Shown here: in pieces, positions 8,417 through 17,577 of the stretch
How positions within the stretch are numbered: position 1 is the stretch's first letter
Layout of the letters: each line of letters begins with the position of its first letter
Source of the DNA: Caulifigura coniformis
Lineage (GTDB): Bacteria; Planctomycetota; Planctomycetia; Planctomycetales; Planctomycetaceae
Assembly (NCBI RefSeq): GCF_007745175.1
Contig: NZ_CP036271.1
Coordinates: 4,724,314-4,788,313 of the forward strand
DNA: 64,000 bases
Direction of reading: 5' to 3'
Made by a program: the position numbers and the translations under genes
Notes under the pieces: model-generated
Seen by the model: the letters and a program-made list of their open reading frames with translations, nothing else
What the model was told of the DNA's origin: nothing
The model's database searches: none

Positions 8417-9439
8417 CTAGGTCACGTCGGCGATCAGTCGCTCTCGCCGTCGGAAGTACCTCAGGCCCGTGACCAGGGTGATCAGCGACGTCACCGTCCC
8501 GAGTGCGATCCAGCCGAACGGCATCGGACGCGTTCCCAGCAGTGCCGACCGGAATCCCTCGATCACCCCCACCATCGGGTTCAGCGCGAACACCGCCCTC
8601 GGCCAGATCGTCCATCCCCCTGGAAGGGTCCACGACTCCGGAATCATCGAAGTCGAGTAGATGACCGGGTTCGCATACAGCATCAGCTGCACCAGGAACC
8701 CCATGGCATGATTGATGTCCCGGTATTGCACGGCCAGGGTCGCCAGCCACAGCGACACGCCCAGCGCCGTCACGGTCATCAGCAGCACCAGGTAGGGCAG
8801 CATGAGCACGCCCCAGTTCGGCGCGGCGCCCAGCATCAGGATCACCCCCAGTCCAACCACCAGCGCAATCAGGAAGTCGAACAGCTTCGCCCCCACCTCC
8901 GTCATCGGCAGGACGAGTCGGGGAAAATATACCTTCGAAATCATCGCCGCGTTCGTGACAAGCGTTCCCGCTCCCCCCTGGACGGCGTTCGCGAAATACG
9001 TCCACGGAATCAGGCCGACCAGGCTGAACGCGGCGTAGGAAACCCCGTCCGATTGCAGGTTGGCCAGGCGACCGAACAGCAGCGTGAAGATCACCATCTG
9101 GAACAGCGGCTGGATCAGCGCCCAGCCCAGTCCCACCGCACTCTGTGCGTAACGCACACGGACCGTGCGCCACGTCAGCAGCGTCAACAGGTCCCTGTAA
9201 GACCACAGTTCGTGGAGGTCAGCCGCACCGAAACGCCGCGGCGCACCAATGACGACTTCATAGCGGGTGTCGACAGCGCTCGATTTCCCATCAGGAACCG
9301 GCGCGGACACGGCGATTTCAGGCAGCTCTTGAATGACCACGTGAGAGTTCGGGTCCAGTGAGATCGTCCGAGCATCCGACTGCGGACACTCCGTCACGGC
9401 CGGCGAGAGCGAGGCGGCCAGGAGCAGCGGTCGCCGCAA
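8417..9439 (-). CDS. Polysaccharide ABC exporter permease (Wzm/TagG-like)
   Basis: A protein of up to 340 residues of the ABC-2 family. About 70 N-terminal residues precede the amphipathic segment ending RVRYAQSAVGLGWALIQPLFQM. Six hydrophobic segments follow, and the conserved QYRDINHAMGFLVQLMLYANPVIY motif of Wzm/TagG permeases is clear. The first in-frame start is a TTG at 9439; a GTG at 9397 or a later one may be the real start, so the 5' boundary is uncertain. It forms the membrane channel of the exporter with the Wzt-like ATPase. Upstream lies a 284-bp stretch (9440-9723) in which I see no gene. Confidence 0.88.
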   Translation of the reverse strand: MRRPLLLAASLSPAVTECPQSDARTISLDPNSHVVIQELPEIAVSAPVPDGKSSAVDTRYEVVIGAPRRFGAADLHELWSYRDLLTLLTWRTVRVRYAQSAVGLGWALIQPLFQMVIFTLLFGRLANLQSDGVSYAAFSLVGLIPWTYFANAVQGGAGTLVTNAAMISKVYFPRLVLPMTEVGAKLFDFLIALVVGLGVILMLGAAPNWGVLMLPYLVLLMTVTALGVSLWLATLAVQYRDINHAMGFLVQLMLYANPVIYSTSMIPESWTLPGGWTIWPRAVFALNPMVGVIEGFRSALLGTRPMPFGWIALGTVTSLITLVTGLRYFRRRERLIADVT

Positions 9440-9723
9440 TAGGCGCGCACTCCGTTCCTTTGGGTGACACCACCCGCGACTGCGTAACCTGCTTTATTTA
9501 CACAACTTGCGCACAATCCACGAGAAACGGCGCGCGTGCGTGCACACATCAATCTAAGACGGTCCCCGAGCACCGTCAATTTTCGACACGCGGCGAAGGC
9601 CGGTTCTTCCTCCCCCGCTGGCAAACTCTGGCAGTCACGCAAGGTGCGCCGGTCGTGCGTCAGGAATGGCCCGCACAGACTCCCCACGCGGTGCGCCCGG
9701 CAGGATCACTTCGCCAGGTTCGC

Positions 9724-10680
9724 TCAGCCCGTCACCACCTCTTCCCCCGCGATGTAGTAGCCGTAATCGCGCAGGGGAAGAAATCCGCCGTTCTCGCGCC
9801 CTTTGAGAATCATCAGCGAGAAACCGAAGAACAGCCCGGTCAGAAGCAGGAGCGCGATCACCAGCAGGCCCGCCGCATTGGTCGCCCACCCCTCAATCGC
9901 CAGATCCGTGAACAGACGGATCCAGATCACAAGCCCCAGCACACCGACTCCGGCCGCCGCCAGCAGCGCCGTCAGGGTCAACATGCGCACGCCAACGCGA
10001 TCACTGAACACCGCCACCGCGCTCAGCCCGTGCATCACCAGCGACAGCAGGTTCATTTTCGACTGGCCGTCGAGGCGCGTCCCCCGGATGGACGGCACCA
10101 CCTCGTATGGAATTCGCGAGCGCACGACCGCGGCGGCGTAGTGGTTCCAGAGGTCCGCCGAGGCCACGAGGCGAACAAGGTCTCGCCGTGGCAGAACGCT
10201 GAAGTTCCCGAAGTTCACGTTCATGCCCACAAGCACCCGGAAGATCAGCCGGTACAGCTTGTAGCCCACTCGGAACGTTCGTCCCTCCGAGCGTTTGGCA
10301 CGTCCGGCGAACACCATGGTCGGCTCAGTGCGCGATCGACTCGACTCCAGGAGCCGGACCAGATCATCCGGAGCGTCTTCTCCGTCACCATCCATGACGG
10401 CCACGAACGGAGCCGATCGGCGGGCCTCGGCCCAGGCCAGTCCGACAGCGAGCGCCCGCTGGTGCCCCAGGTTCATCCGGAGCGAAACGACAGTACAGGC
10501 AGAGATCGCCTGGAATGGTCCGGTGCCAAAACCTGCTGGCCGCGGCATCGCCGACCCGTCGTCGATGAACGCCACCTCGCCACTCAAGCCACCGCGGGCG
10601 AGCGATGCGTCAAGAGCCGGGAGCAACGCGGCCGCGGAGCCCCAGTCATTGTAGAGAGGGATGAGAACCAGGACGTCCAT
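9724..10680 (-). CDS. Glycosyltransferase family 2, DPM1/ArnC-like with two C-terminal TM segments
   Basis: A 318-residue protein starting MDVLVLIPLYNDW. It has a nucleotide-binding acidic motif VAFIDDGS near 39, RMNLGHQRALAVGL near 68 and AVMDGDGEDAP near 94, where the DGD-type acidic residues bind the metal-donor complex. The C-terminal 90 residues hold two strong hydrophobic helices ending in GFSLMILKGRENG, the topology of polyprenyl-phosphate sugar transferases such as DPM1, ArnC and GtrB. It probably links a sugar to undecaprenyl phosphate at the inner membrane. It is 14 bp downstream of the GMD-like gene. Confidence 0.9.
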   Translation of the reverse strand: MDVLVLIPLYNDWGSAAALLPALDASLARGGLSGEVAFIDDGSAMPRPAGFGTGPFQAISACTVVSLRMNLGHQRALAVGLAWAEARRSAPFVAVMDGDGEDAPDDLVRLLESSRSRTEPTMVFAGRAKRSEGRTFRVGYKLYRLIFRVLVGMNVNFGNFSVLPRRDLVRLVASADLWNHYAAAVVRSRIPYEVVPSIRGTRLDGQSKMNLLSLVMHGLSAVAVFSDRVGVRMLTLTALLAAAGVGVLGLVIWIRLFTDLAIEGWATNAAGLLVIALLLLTGLFFGFSLMILKGRENGGFLPLRDYGYYIAGEEVVTG

Positions 10681-10694
10681 GTCTAATCAGACTC

Positions 10695-11699
10695 TCAATT
10701 CTCCGGCCGACCATCCGAGTGCGTCTGGAGCGCTGCCAGATCGCTTTCAACCATCATTTCGACGAGCTTGACGAGATCGACGGTCGGCTGCCATCCCAAT
10801 ATCCGGCGGGCTTTCGACGCGTCTCCGCACAGCGACTGGACATCCGCCGCGCGAAACTGTCCCGCATCGGTCTGAACGTGATCCTGCCACCGCAGGCCGA
10901 CCGCGTTGAACGCGTACTCCAGCACCTGCCGCACGCTCGACAGCCGGCCGGTGGCAATGATGAAATCTTCGGGAGTCTCCTGTTGAAGCATGCGCCACAT
11001 GGCATCGACATAGTCGCCCGCGAAGCCCCAGTCGCGGACCGATTCGATATTGCCGAGCTTCAGCGTCTCCTTGCTCCCGAGCTTGATCCGGGCCGCCGCG
11101 CGGGTGATCTTGCGGGTCACAAACGATTCCCCGCGTCGCGGCGATTCGTGGTTGTAGCAGAGGGCATTCACGGCGAACATTCCGAACGCCTGCCGATAAA
11201 CCCGCACCATGTCGACGGCAAACGCCTTGGCCACCCCGTAAGGAGTCGCCGGCCGGAAGGGGGTCGTCTCCGACTGTGGCGACTCGACCGGGTTGCCGAA
11301 GACTTCACTGCTTCCGACATACAGCAGCCGCGGCACCTTCGGAAGATCACGCAGGATCTCCAGGAGCCGCAGCGTCCCCATCGCCGTGAATTCACAGGTC
11401 GATTCCGGGATCTCGAAACTGAGGCCCACATGCGACTGCCCCGCCAGGTGATAGACCTCGTCGGGAGCCGACTTCAGCATGATGCGGCGGAGTGTGGTCG
11501 CATCCTGAAGATCCGCATAATGCAGGAACAGCCGACTCCCGTATATCGTGCCATCGAGCGTCAGATGATCGATCCGCGGGCGTTCCGTGCGGCTGGCACG
11601 ACGGACGATGCCGTGAACCAGGTAACCTTTGGAAAGCAGCAGCTCCGTCAGATAGGAGCCATCCTGACCGGTGATGCCTGTAATGAGAGCGATCGGCAT
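10695..11699 (-). CDS. GDP-mannose 4,6-dehydratase-like SDR (second paralogue)
   Basis: A 334-residue protein starting [20 protein letters not shown]. The GITGQDGSY glycine motif, HLAGQSHVGLSFE, SSEVFG, the catalytic YGVAK, and [15 protein letters not shown] are all hallmarks of the GMD family. The start is fixed by a TGATG overlap with the upstream GT4 stop at 11699; the longer reading to 11990 is rejected. A more canonical gmd lies at 15017-16081, so this copy may have a different product specificity, for example a GDP-4-keto-6-deoxymannose step towards rhamnose or a heptose, or may be redundant. Cytoplasmic, NAD(P)-dependent. Confidence 0.88.
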   Translation of the reverse strand: MPIALITGITGQDGSYLTELLLSKGYLVHGIVRRASRTERPRIDHLTLDGTIYGSRLFLHYADLQDATTLRRIMLKSAPDEVYHLAGQSHVGLSFEIPESTCEFTAMGTLRLLEILRDLPKVPRLLYVGSSEVFGNPVESPQSETTPFRPATPYGVAKAFAVDMVRVYRQAFGMFAVNALCYNHESPRRGESFVTRKITRAAARIKLGSKETLKLGNIESVRDWGFAGDYVDAMWRMLQQETPEDFIIATGRLSSVRQVLEYAFNAVGLRWQDHVQTDAGQFRAADVQSLCGDASKARRILGWQPTVDLVKLVEMMVESDLAALQTHSDGRPEN

Positions 11700-13015
11700 C
11701 AGCGTGTGGAGCTTGTCTTGAGGGGGAAGGAGGCCGCTGGCGAATGAACAAGTGATCGCAGCAGTTCGTGAAACCGCGTGACCTGGCTTCGGCGGGACGC
11801 GTTCTCGGTGACGAACCGGTGGCCGCGTTCCGCAAGGCTCGGGTCGTTCAACTCGCGAATTGCCTGGATGGCGTCGACAAGGTCCCTGCAGAGGGACGGG
11901 CTCGCCGGATCGCAGACTTTGCCGAACCGGAATTCGACGATCATCTCTCCGAGTTCGGAATCGGGAGGCGCGATCCCCAGCACGGCGCAACCGGCCGCCA
12001 GCACGCCGTACACCTTGCTCGGCATCAGGCAGGAAATGACGCCCGGTTTGACCGACACGATCTGGATGTCTGCCGCGCTCAGGCTCTGGGAAAGTGATGC
12101 CTTCGGCTGGTAGGGCAGAAACTTCACGTTCGACAGTCGCCTTCGCTCGGCGGATGCCTGGAGCGTCTCCTTCTGGACGCCGCCGCCAACGAAATAGAAC
12201 ACCACGGATTCATCGCCGGCGAGCCCCTCTGCCGCATCAAGAATCGGTTCCAGCAGGTGCGGTACCCCCATATTTCCGGAGTACATCACCACGACCTTCC
12301 CCTCGAGGCCGTGCTCCTTCCGGAACGCATTGTTTACTTTGACCGGGTAAAGCGCCGTCACGTCAGACCAGTTCGGAATGATCTCGATCCGGTCATCCGA
12401 AACTCCGTTGGCAATGCAGCGCCGCTTCATGTCCCGGCTGAGGACGACGACCCGATCCGCCTTCGAATAGGCTCCGAACAGCGCTGATCGAAGTCGGCCG
12501 ATCAGAAACCCTTCACGGGCCTTCCCGCAGGCAACGGCGATGTCGGGATAAATGTCCTGCAGGTACGCGATAAATCGGCAGCCAAGTCGCTTCTGAAGAC
12601 GCCGGCCGAGCAGTCCCACGAAAAAGGGATCTGTTTCGGTGACGACGATGTCGGGCCGGGGAAGTCGCGCCGAAGTCCGCCATGCGGCGACCGTGAAGCT
12701 CATCAGATTCAGCAGTTTGCCGGCCATCGACTTCTTGGCGAACTGCAGATGGCGGGCTCGATGAATCGTTACCCCGCAATGATGAACCGCATCCTGATCG
12801 ACCTGTTCTCCCTTGATCGACACATGGTTGGGCTGACCGCAAAGCACATGAACGTCGAACTCGCCGGTCGACGCGAGATCCTCGCACAGTTCGGTGAGCA
12901 GCTGCCCCGTTGCCTCGGTATCGGGCCAGTACGACCGGTTGATGAAGAGCAGGCGAGCCCTGGTTGCGGGGGCCGCAGCCGAACTCCCGCTCGCGCTGAG
13001 AGCTGCCGCGTTCAT
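11699..13015 (-). CDS. Glycosyltransferase family 4 (WbuB-like)
   Basis: A 438-residue protein. After a low-complexity Ala/Ser N-terminus comes RLLFINRSYWPDTEATGQLL, then FIAYLQDIYPDIAV, a hinge with IEIIPNWSDV, VVVMYSGNMGVPH near 245, and LPSKVYGVLAAGCAVLGI-type E/K-rich donor-binding sequence near 350. This order matches WbuB-type GT4 enzymes that transfer fucose-type or N-acetylamino sugars in O-antigen synthesis. The first in-frame ATG is used; a start a little downstream is possible. The 213-bp gap before the small secreted gene holds no gene that I can support. Confidence 0.88.
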   Translation of the reverse strand: MNAAALSASGSSAAAPATRARLLFINRSYWPDTEATGQLLTELCEDLASTGEFDVHVLCGQPNHVSIKGEQVDQDAVHHCGVTIHRARHLQFAKKSMAGKLLNLMSFTVAAWRTSARLPRPDIVVTETDPFFVGLLGRRLQKRLGCRFIAYLQDIYPDIAVACGKAREGFLIGRLRSALFGAYSKADRVVVLSRDMKRRCIANGVSDDRIEIIPNWSDVTALYPVKVNNAFRKEHGLEGKVVVMYSGNMGVPHLLEPILDAAEGLAGDESVVFYFVGGGVQKETLQASAERRRLSNVKFLPYQPKASLSQSLSAADIQIVSVKPGVISCLMPSKVYGVLAAGCAVLGIAPPDSELGEMIVEFRFGKVCDPASPSLCRDLVDAIQAIRELNDPSLAERGHRFVTENASRRSQVTRFHELLRSLVHSPAASFPLKTSSTR

Positions 13016-13228
13016 CGGTCGTGGCCGCCCGAAAAGCGAACGCCCGGCCCCATATCTTCTGTACTCGGATCAACCGCCTGCGCACCGGACAACGCCTGCG
13101 AGGCACACGCGTCACGTGCCCCTGAAGAGGCAACCAGACTGACCAGCGGGAGAGTACGATTGATCACAGTAATGGAGTGACGGGAACGGAATGTGGGGGA
13201 CAGCAAGACGTACTCGTGTCGCAGACCA

Positions 13229-13630
13229 TCACGTCCTCGACCCTTTCTTGAGTCGCGACGACGCCGCCTTGCCTTCCAGTCGCCCCTGCCTGGCTTCGAG
13301 GTTCTTGTGATAAGCCTTCAAGTCGGGAAACGTGACGACCTGCTGGATGTCGTCGACGGGAATGTACACCACCGCCCCGTTCCGCCAGTCTGCGGTCTCG
13401 CCATCATCGACACCATCACCACTCAGAAACGTCTTGCCCCCCAAAGTCTTTTCCGACACTTTCGACAGCAGGACCAGGTCTTCGGAGTCGCTCACCAGCG
13501 TAATGGCGACGATGCGTCCGCTCAGTTCCCCCACGTCAGAAGCCTTCCTGACTGCCGGCCCCTGGGCATTCCCGATTCCACACGCCAGGCACGCCATCGC
13601 CCCTACGATCAGCCAACTCCGTCGATTCAT
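13229..13630 (-). CDS. Small secreted protein of unknown function
   Basis: A 133-residue protein starting MNRRSWLIVGAMACLACGIG, a clear Sec signal peptide with a likely cleavage after GIGNAQ. The mature part has IVAITLVSDSEDLVLLSKVSE, then GGKTFLSGDGVDDGE, GAVVYIPVDDIQQVVTFPDL and a basic tail. The start is supported by an ATGA overlap with the NagA-like gene upstream, so it is translated in the same operon. I do not recognise a family. An exported protein co-translated with an amino-sugar deacetylase could act at the envelope, but this is inference. Confidence 0.75.
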   Translation of the reverse strand: MNRRSWLIVGAMACLACGIGNAQGPAVRKASDVGELSGRIVAITLVSDSEDLVLLSKVSEKTLGGKTFLSGDGVDDGETADWRNGAVVYIPVDDIQQVVTFPDLKAYHKNLEARQGRLEGKAASSRLKKGSRT

Positions 13631-14814
13631 GTTGCGCTCCGATCGAAGACCTTCCGACCTGCCACGTACACCAGCTTCACATTCAGTTCTGCATCCAGCG
13701 CCACGACGTCGGCCAGCTTGCCCGCCTCGAGACTGCCGATCGACTGTTCCAGCCCGAGAATCCGGGCCGGCGTCAACGTTGCCATCCGAATCACGTCGAC
13801 AAGATTCGTCTCCGGAACCTCCGACAGGAATGTCCGCACACAGGCGTCCATGCCCATGACGCCCGATGCGAGCGCCGTCCCGTCCATCGTCACTCCCACG
13901 TTGCTGAATCGGCGGATGCGCTCGCCGTGCTCGGGAGGCCCGAAGGTGTACTCGCCATCCGGGCAGTCCACCGCCCGCATCGCGTCCGTGACCAGCGCCA
14001 ACCGCTCCGGTCCCTTGCACTTGTACGCCAGCCGCAGGAGCGCTCCGTCCAGGTGCTTGCCGTCGGCGATCACTTCTGTCGTGAGGTCATCGAAGAAAAG
14101 CGTGGCTTCCATCATGCCGCCGCGCATCGGGAACGTCTGCGACTGCCTCAACTTGGCCCGATCGGACATCGCGCAGAACAGGTGATCGATGTGCCGCACC
14201 CCCCAGTTGATCGCGTCGACCACCTGGCCGAACGTCGCATGGGAGTGCCCGGCATTCAGTCGAATGCCGCGCGAAGCGCAGGCCCGCGCGAACACTTCTG
14301 CTCCCGGCAACTCGGGAGCAATCGTCGCCGTGCAGAAGATGTCCGAGTAGTCGAGGTAATGCTGGAATTCGCTCTCTTCGGGCGCCCGGATCGGAGTCCC
14401 CGGATGAACTCCACGGGCGTTCGCGGCGAAATAAGGGCCGTAGAAGTGAGCACCCAGAACCCGGGCGCCGCCCGTGTCCCGCCCCTTCGCCGCCCGACAC
14501 TCCCGAAGAAACCGCAGGATGTAAGGGGCGTCCGCGGCCGTGCTCGTCGCCGCCAGGCTCGTTGTGCCGTGTCGTGCATGACACCGGCAGATGGCGTCGA
14601 AGGCCGACGCTGTCCCGTCCATGAAGTCATGCCCTGCTCCGCCGTGAACGTGCAGGTCCACGAAGCCGGGAACGAGATAACCCCCGTCGAGATCAATCGA
14701 CTCCGCATCGGCGCGAGCCGCTGAAATGCCCTTGATGGACTCGCCGACGACCTCGAGCGATGCGCCCGTCAGCAACCTGTCCCGCAGGACCAGCGTCCCG
14801 TTCGTGAAATTCAC
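13627..14814 (-). CDS. N-acetylglucosamine-6-phosphate deacetylase-like amidohydrolase (NagA family)
   Basis: A 395-residue protein with the NagA architecture: small N-terminal beta domain, then DLHVHGGAGHDFMDG (His55, His57), AGHSHATF (His190), HIDHLF (His211), LVTDAMRA with catalytic Asp277, and the C-terminal ILGLEQSIGSLEAGKLADVV. Family members remove acetate from GlcNAc-6-phosphate. The metal-binding Glu of the usual H-L-E-G-P motif is Tyr125 here (GAHFYGPYF), so metal use or substrate may differ. It lies downstream of the gmd terminator and overlaps the small secreted gene, and may feed amino-sugar turnover linked to the polysaccharide. Confidence 0.85.
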   Translation of the reverse strand: MNFTNGTLVLRDRLLTGASLEVVGESIKGISAARADAESIDLDGGYLVPGFVDLHVHGGAGHDFMDGTASAFDAICRCHARHGTTSLAATSTAADAPYILRFLRECRAAKGRDTGGARVLGAHFYGPYFAANARGVHPGTPIRAPEESEFQHYLDYSDIFCTATIAPELPGAEVFARACASRGIRLNAGHSHATFGQVVDAINWGVRHIDHLFCAMSDRAKLRQSQTFPMRGGMMEATLFFDDLTTEVIADGKHLDGALLRLAYKCKGPERLALVTDAMRAVDCPDGEYTFGPPEHGERIRRFSNVGVTMDGTALASGVMGMDACVRTFLSEVPETNLVDVIRMATLTPARILGLEQSIGSLEAGKLADVVALDAELNVKLVYVAGRKVFDRSAT

Positions 14815-14962
14815 AGGTCGAACTCAATGCATCCGGAGAAGGGCAACTCGAACGATCAACTGCGATGCTTCCCTCGCGGGATGACGCGGACGGTGATTGG
14901 TGCAATCCACCAGCCACAGCGCGACCGCACGCAGCGACAATTGCCTGATCGTCGAATCTAAA

Positions 14963-14999
14963 TCGGCCGCGCCTCTCTCGACAAGAGAGGCGCGGCCGA
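14963..14999 (-). terminator. Hairpin terminator after gmd
   Basis: A perfect 16-bp G+C-rich stem (14963-14978 with 14984-14999) and a 5-base loop lie 18 bases after the gmd stop. Read on the minus strand it is followed by a weak T-rich run (TTTAGATT). It should end the fcl/aldolase/gmd transcript, so nagA and the genes beyond it probably have another promoter in 14815-14960. Confidence 0.85.
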
Positions 15000-15016
15000 C
15001 GGTTTCCTGTTCAACT

Positions 15017-16081
15017 CTAGCCCTTCAGGTCTTCCATGTCAGAGTCGACCATCATCTTCACGAGGTGCTCGAACTTCACTTTCGGCTCCCAACCCAGATC
15101 CGCCTTCGCCTTGGCCGGGTTGCCGAGAAGCAGGTCGACTTCCGCCGGCCTGAAGTAAGCCGGATCGATCCTGATCAGGATGCGACCATCGGGACCAAGT
15201 GCGTGTTCGTCCTCGCCCGTCCCTTTCCAGGTAATCGGCATTCCGGCGTGGGCAAACGCCAGTTCGCAGAACTCGCGAACGGTGTGCGTTTCATTCGTGG
15301 CCACGACGTAGTCGTCCGGTTCTTTGGCCTGCAACATCAGCCACATGGCTTCAACGTAGTCGCCGGCAAATCCCCAATCGCGCTTCGCATCGATGTTGCC
15401 GAGGTACAGGCAGTCCTGCTTGCCGTGCTTAATCGCCGCAACCGCCCGGGTCACCTTCCGGGTCACGAACGTCTCGCCGCGACGGGGCGACTCGTGATTG
15501 AACAGGATGCCGTTCACGGCAAACATGCCGTACGACTCGCGGTAGTTCTTCGTGATGTAGAACGCATACGCCTTGGCACAGGCATACGGGCTCCGCGGAT
15601 AGAATGGCGTCGTTTCCGTCTGCGGAGTCTCGACGACTTTGCCGTACAGCTCCGACGATGAAGCCTGGTAGAACCGGGCATCCAGGTCGAGGTCGCGCAT
15701 CGCCTCCAGCAGGCGGACGGCCCCGAGACCGGTCACTTCGCCCGAGTACTCCGGAATTTCGAACGAGACTTTGACGTGCGACTGCGCGCCCAGGTTGTAG
15801 ATCTCATCGGGACGAACCACTTTCAGAAGACGGTTCATCGACGACGAATCGTTCAGGTCGCCGTACTGCAGGTGCAGCCGGACGTCCTTCTCGTGCGGGT
15901 CCTGATAGATGTGGTCAATGCGGCCCGTGTTGAACGAGCTCGAACGGCGGATCACTCCGTACACGTCATAGCCCTTGGCCAGCAGAAGCTCCGCGAGATA
16001 GGAACCGTCCTGGCCGGTGATCCCGGTAATCAGGGCCTTCTTGCCGGTACGGGGGGGCAGCTTCGGTCGCATTGGTTTCAT
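15017..16081 (-). CDS. gmd: GDP-mannose 4,6-dehydratase
   Basis: A 354-residue protein with the complete GMD signature: [56 protein letters not shown], catalytic [20 protein letters not shown], and [14 protein letters not shown]. It converts GDP-D-mannose to GDP-4-keto-6-deoxy-D-mannose with tightly bound NADP, the first step to GDP-L-fucose. The GDP-L-fucose synthase gene two genes upstream supplies the second step. The 161-bp leader probably holds its own promoter and a strong terminator follows. Confidence 0.96.
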   Translation of the reverse strand: MKPMRPKLPPRTGKKALITGITGQDGSYLAELLLAKGYDVYGVIRRSSSFNTGRIDHIYQDPHEKDVRLHLQYGDLNDSSSMNRLLKVVRPDEIYNLGAQSHVKVSFEIPEYSGEVTGLGAVRLLEAMRDLDLDARFYQASSSELYGKVVETPQTETTPFYPRSPYACAKAYAFYITKNYRESYGMFAVNGILFNHESPRRGETFVTRKVTRAVAAIKHGKQDCLYLGNIDAKRDWGFAGDYVEAMWLMLQAKEPDDYVVATNETHTVREFCELAFAHAGMPITWKGTGEDEHALGPDGRILIRIDPAYFRPAEVDLLLGNPAKAKADLGWEPKVKFEHLVKMMVDSDMEDLKG

Positions 16082-16242
16082 CGCAATCGTTTGGAGCTCG
16101 CAGGAAACTCACCATCCCCCTGCTGAGGGCGGAAGATGGAGAGGATGGTTTAGAGTCGCGGATCAGCCGAGCGCTGACCTCGGAAAACTGGATCGTGACG
16201 CTGCATTCGTGGTAACGACGGGCGACAAACCCGTGCAATCGG

Positions 16243-17535
16243 TCATTCCGGAAGAAAGTGCGCTCGAAGTTCATCAATCACGGAATCCGACATCGGAGCC
16301 GCGGCGCCGATCCGGCCCGAGAAAATCAGGGCTTCAGCTGTCGCCTCCAGCACTTCGAGCCGGTCAAACGCATCCAGAATGCTCGTTCCCACGATCAGGA
16401 CGCCGTCATTCTCCAGAATTGCGGACGGCTGTCGCGGCGAAACCGCCGAGGCGACAGCATCCACATCGTCGTACGGCTGACCGAACGGTATCCGCTGCAC
16501 GTCGCGAAGGACGATATAGCTCTCGGGAATGGTCCGGCTGGCGAATGGCACGCCGGTGACGCTGAACGCCGTTGCGTGAATCGGATGGGCGAAGCAGATC
16601 GCCTTCACTGTCGGATGTTTGCGGTAGATCGCCTCGTGGCACGCAGTCGCACGACTCGGCGTCTGACCTGTGGCACGCCGTCCGGAATCAATCCGCACAA
16701 GGTCTTCCGGGCTGAGCCGATAACGATCGCGATGGGCCGGCGTGATCAGGAAGCTGCTCTCGCCGAGCCGCACGGAAAAGCTTCCCTCCGTACTGATCAG
16801 CAGCCGCTGCTGGCATCCGCGGCGGACAAATTCACAAAGCGTCCGCCGCAGTTCTTTTTCTTCACTCGTCGGCGCCGGAGGATCAGTCTCTGGCAGCTCC
16901 TTGCGACCCCGTCCCACGGCCTCCAGCCGCGCGGCCGACAACGGCCGGGCACTCCCCAAAGTGGTCGACCGAATCGCCGTCTGTGCAGCAAATTCGAGAG
17001 CTTCAAACCGCTGGAACGCCTCCGTCAGGTTCGCGCCCCCCACCACGACGCCGTGGTTTTCGAGGACAACCGTGTTGAACCCCGCCGCAAATTCCTTGGC
17101 GATATTCGCCCCCAGCTGGGCACTGCCGGGAAGCGCATAGGTCGCCAGTCCCACTTCTCCGCACACCGACCAGGACTGCGGAAACAACCGGGTTTCCGGA
17201 ACTGTCCGCGTCATGCTGAACGCGACCAGGGCCGCCGGATGAGCGTGAACAATCGCGGACAGGTCCGGGCGGGCAGCGTAGATGGCCTGGTGGAATGGCA
17301 GCTCGGAGGACGCCCGATGCAGTCCGGACTGGGTGCCCTCCGGTCGAACCTGGACGATGTCGTCCCGCCGCAGGGCTCCCTTATCGACGCGCGCCGGAGT
17401 AATCCACACGTCCCCACTGCCGTCGCGAATGGAAACGTTGCCCCCCGAAGTCGTCGTCATGCGGTGGCGGTAGATCCGATCCATGGTTTCCAGGATCTGA
17501 TCCCGCGGGTGGAGATAATCCGTATTCGTCATCAT
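16243..17535 (-). CDS. Tandem class II aldolase/adducin-like protein, second domain degenerate
   Basis: A 430-residue protein made of two class II aldolase domains. Domain 1 (about 10-190) keeps SGGNVS, SSELPFH (Glu78), HAHP (His97, His99) and ENHG (His161), the Zn and catalytic set of fuculose/rhamnulose-phosphate aldolases. Domain 2 (about 225-415) has the same fold landmarks but FAHP in place of HAHP and ENDG in place of ENHG, so two of three metal histidines are replaced. The normal family is 200-250 residues. It lies 42 bp after the GDP-fucose synthase and before gmd. It may salvage deoxy-hexulose phosphates; the role in a biosynthetic operon is unclear. Confidence 0.82.
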   Translation of the reverse strand: MMTNTDYLHPRDQILETMDRIYRHRMTTTSGGNVSIRDGSGDVWITPARVDKGALRRDDIVQVRPEGTQSGLHRASSELPFHQAIYAARPDLSAIVHAHPAALVAFSMTRTVPETRLFPQSWSVCGEVGLATYALPGSAQLGANIAKEFAAGFNTVVLENHGVVVGGANLTEAFQRFEALEFAAQTAIRSTTLGSARPLSAARLEAVGRGRKELPETDPPAPTSEEKELRRTLCEFVRRGCQQRLLISTEGSFSVRLGESSFLITPAHRDRYRLSPEDLVRIDSGRRATGQTPSRATACHEAIYRKHPTVKAICFAHPIHATAFSVTGVPFASRTIPESYIVLRDVQRIPFGQPYDDVDAVASAVSPRQPSAILENDGVLIVGTSILDAFDRLEVLEATAEALIFSGRIGAAAPMSDSVIDELRAHFLPE

Positions 17536-17577
17536 GTCCTGCTTCGGGGCGCATCCTCGCCTGGGCGCCTTGTTCGC

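Noticed and set aside
7829-9361. A 510-codon plus-strand frame over the ABC exporter genes
   Set aside because: Rich in Arg, Gln and His, no recognisable family, fully antisense to two clear genes.
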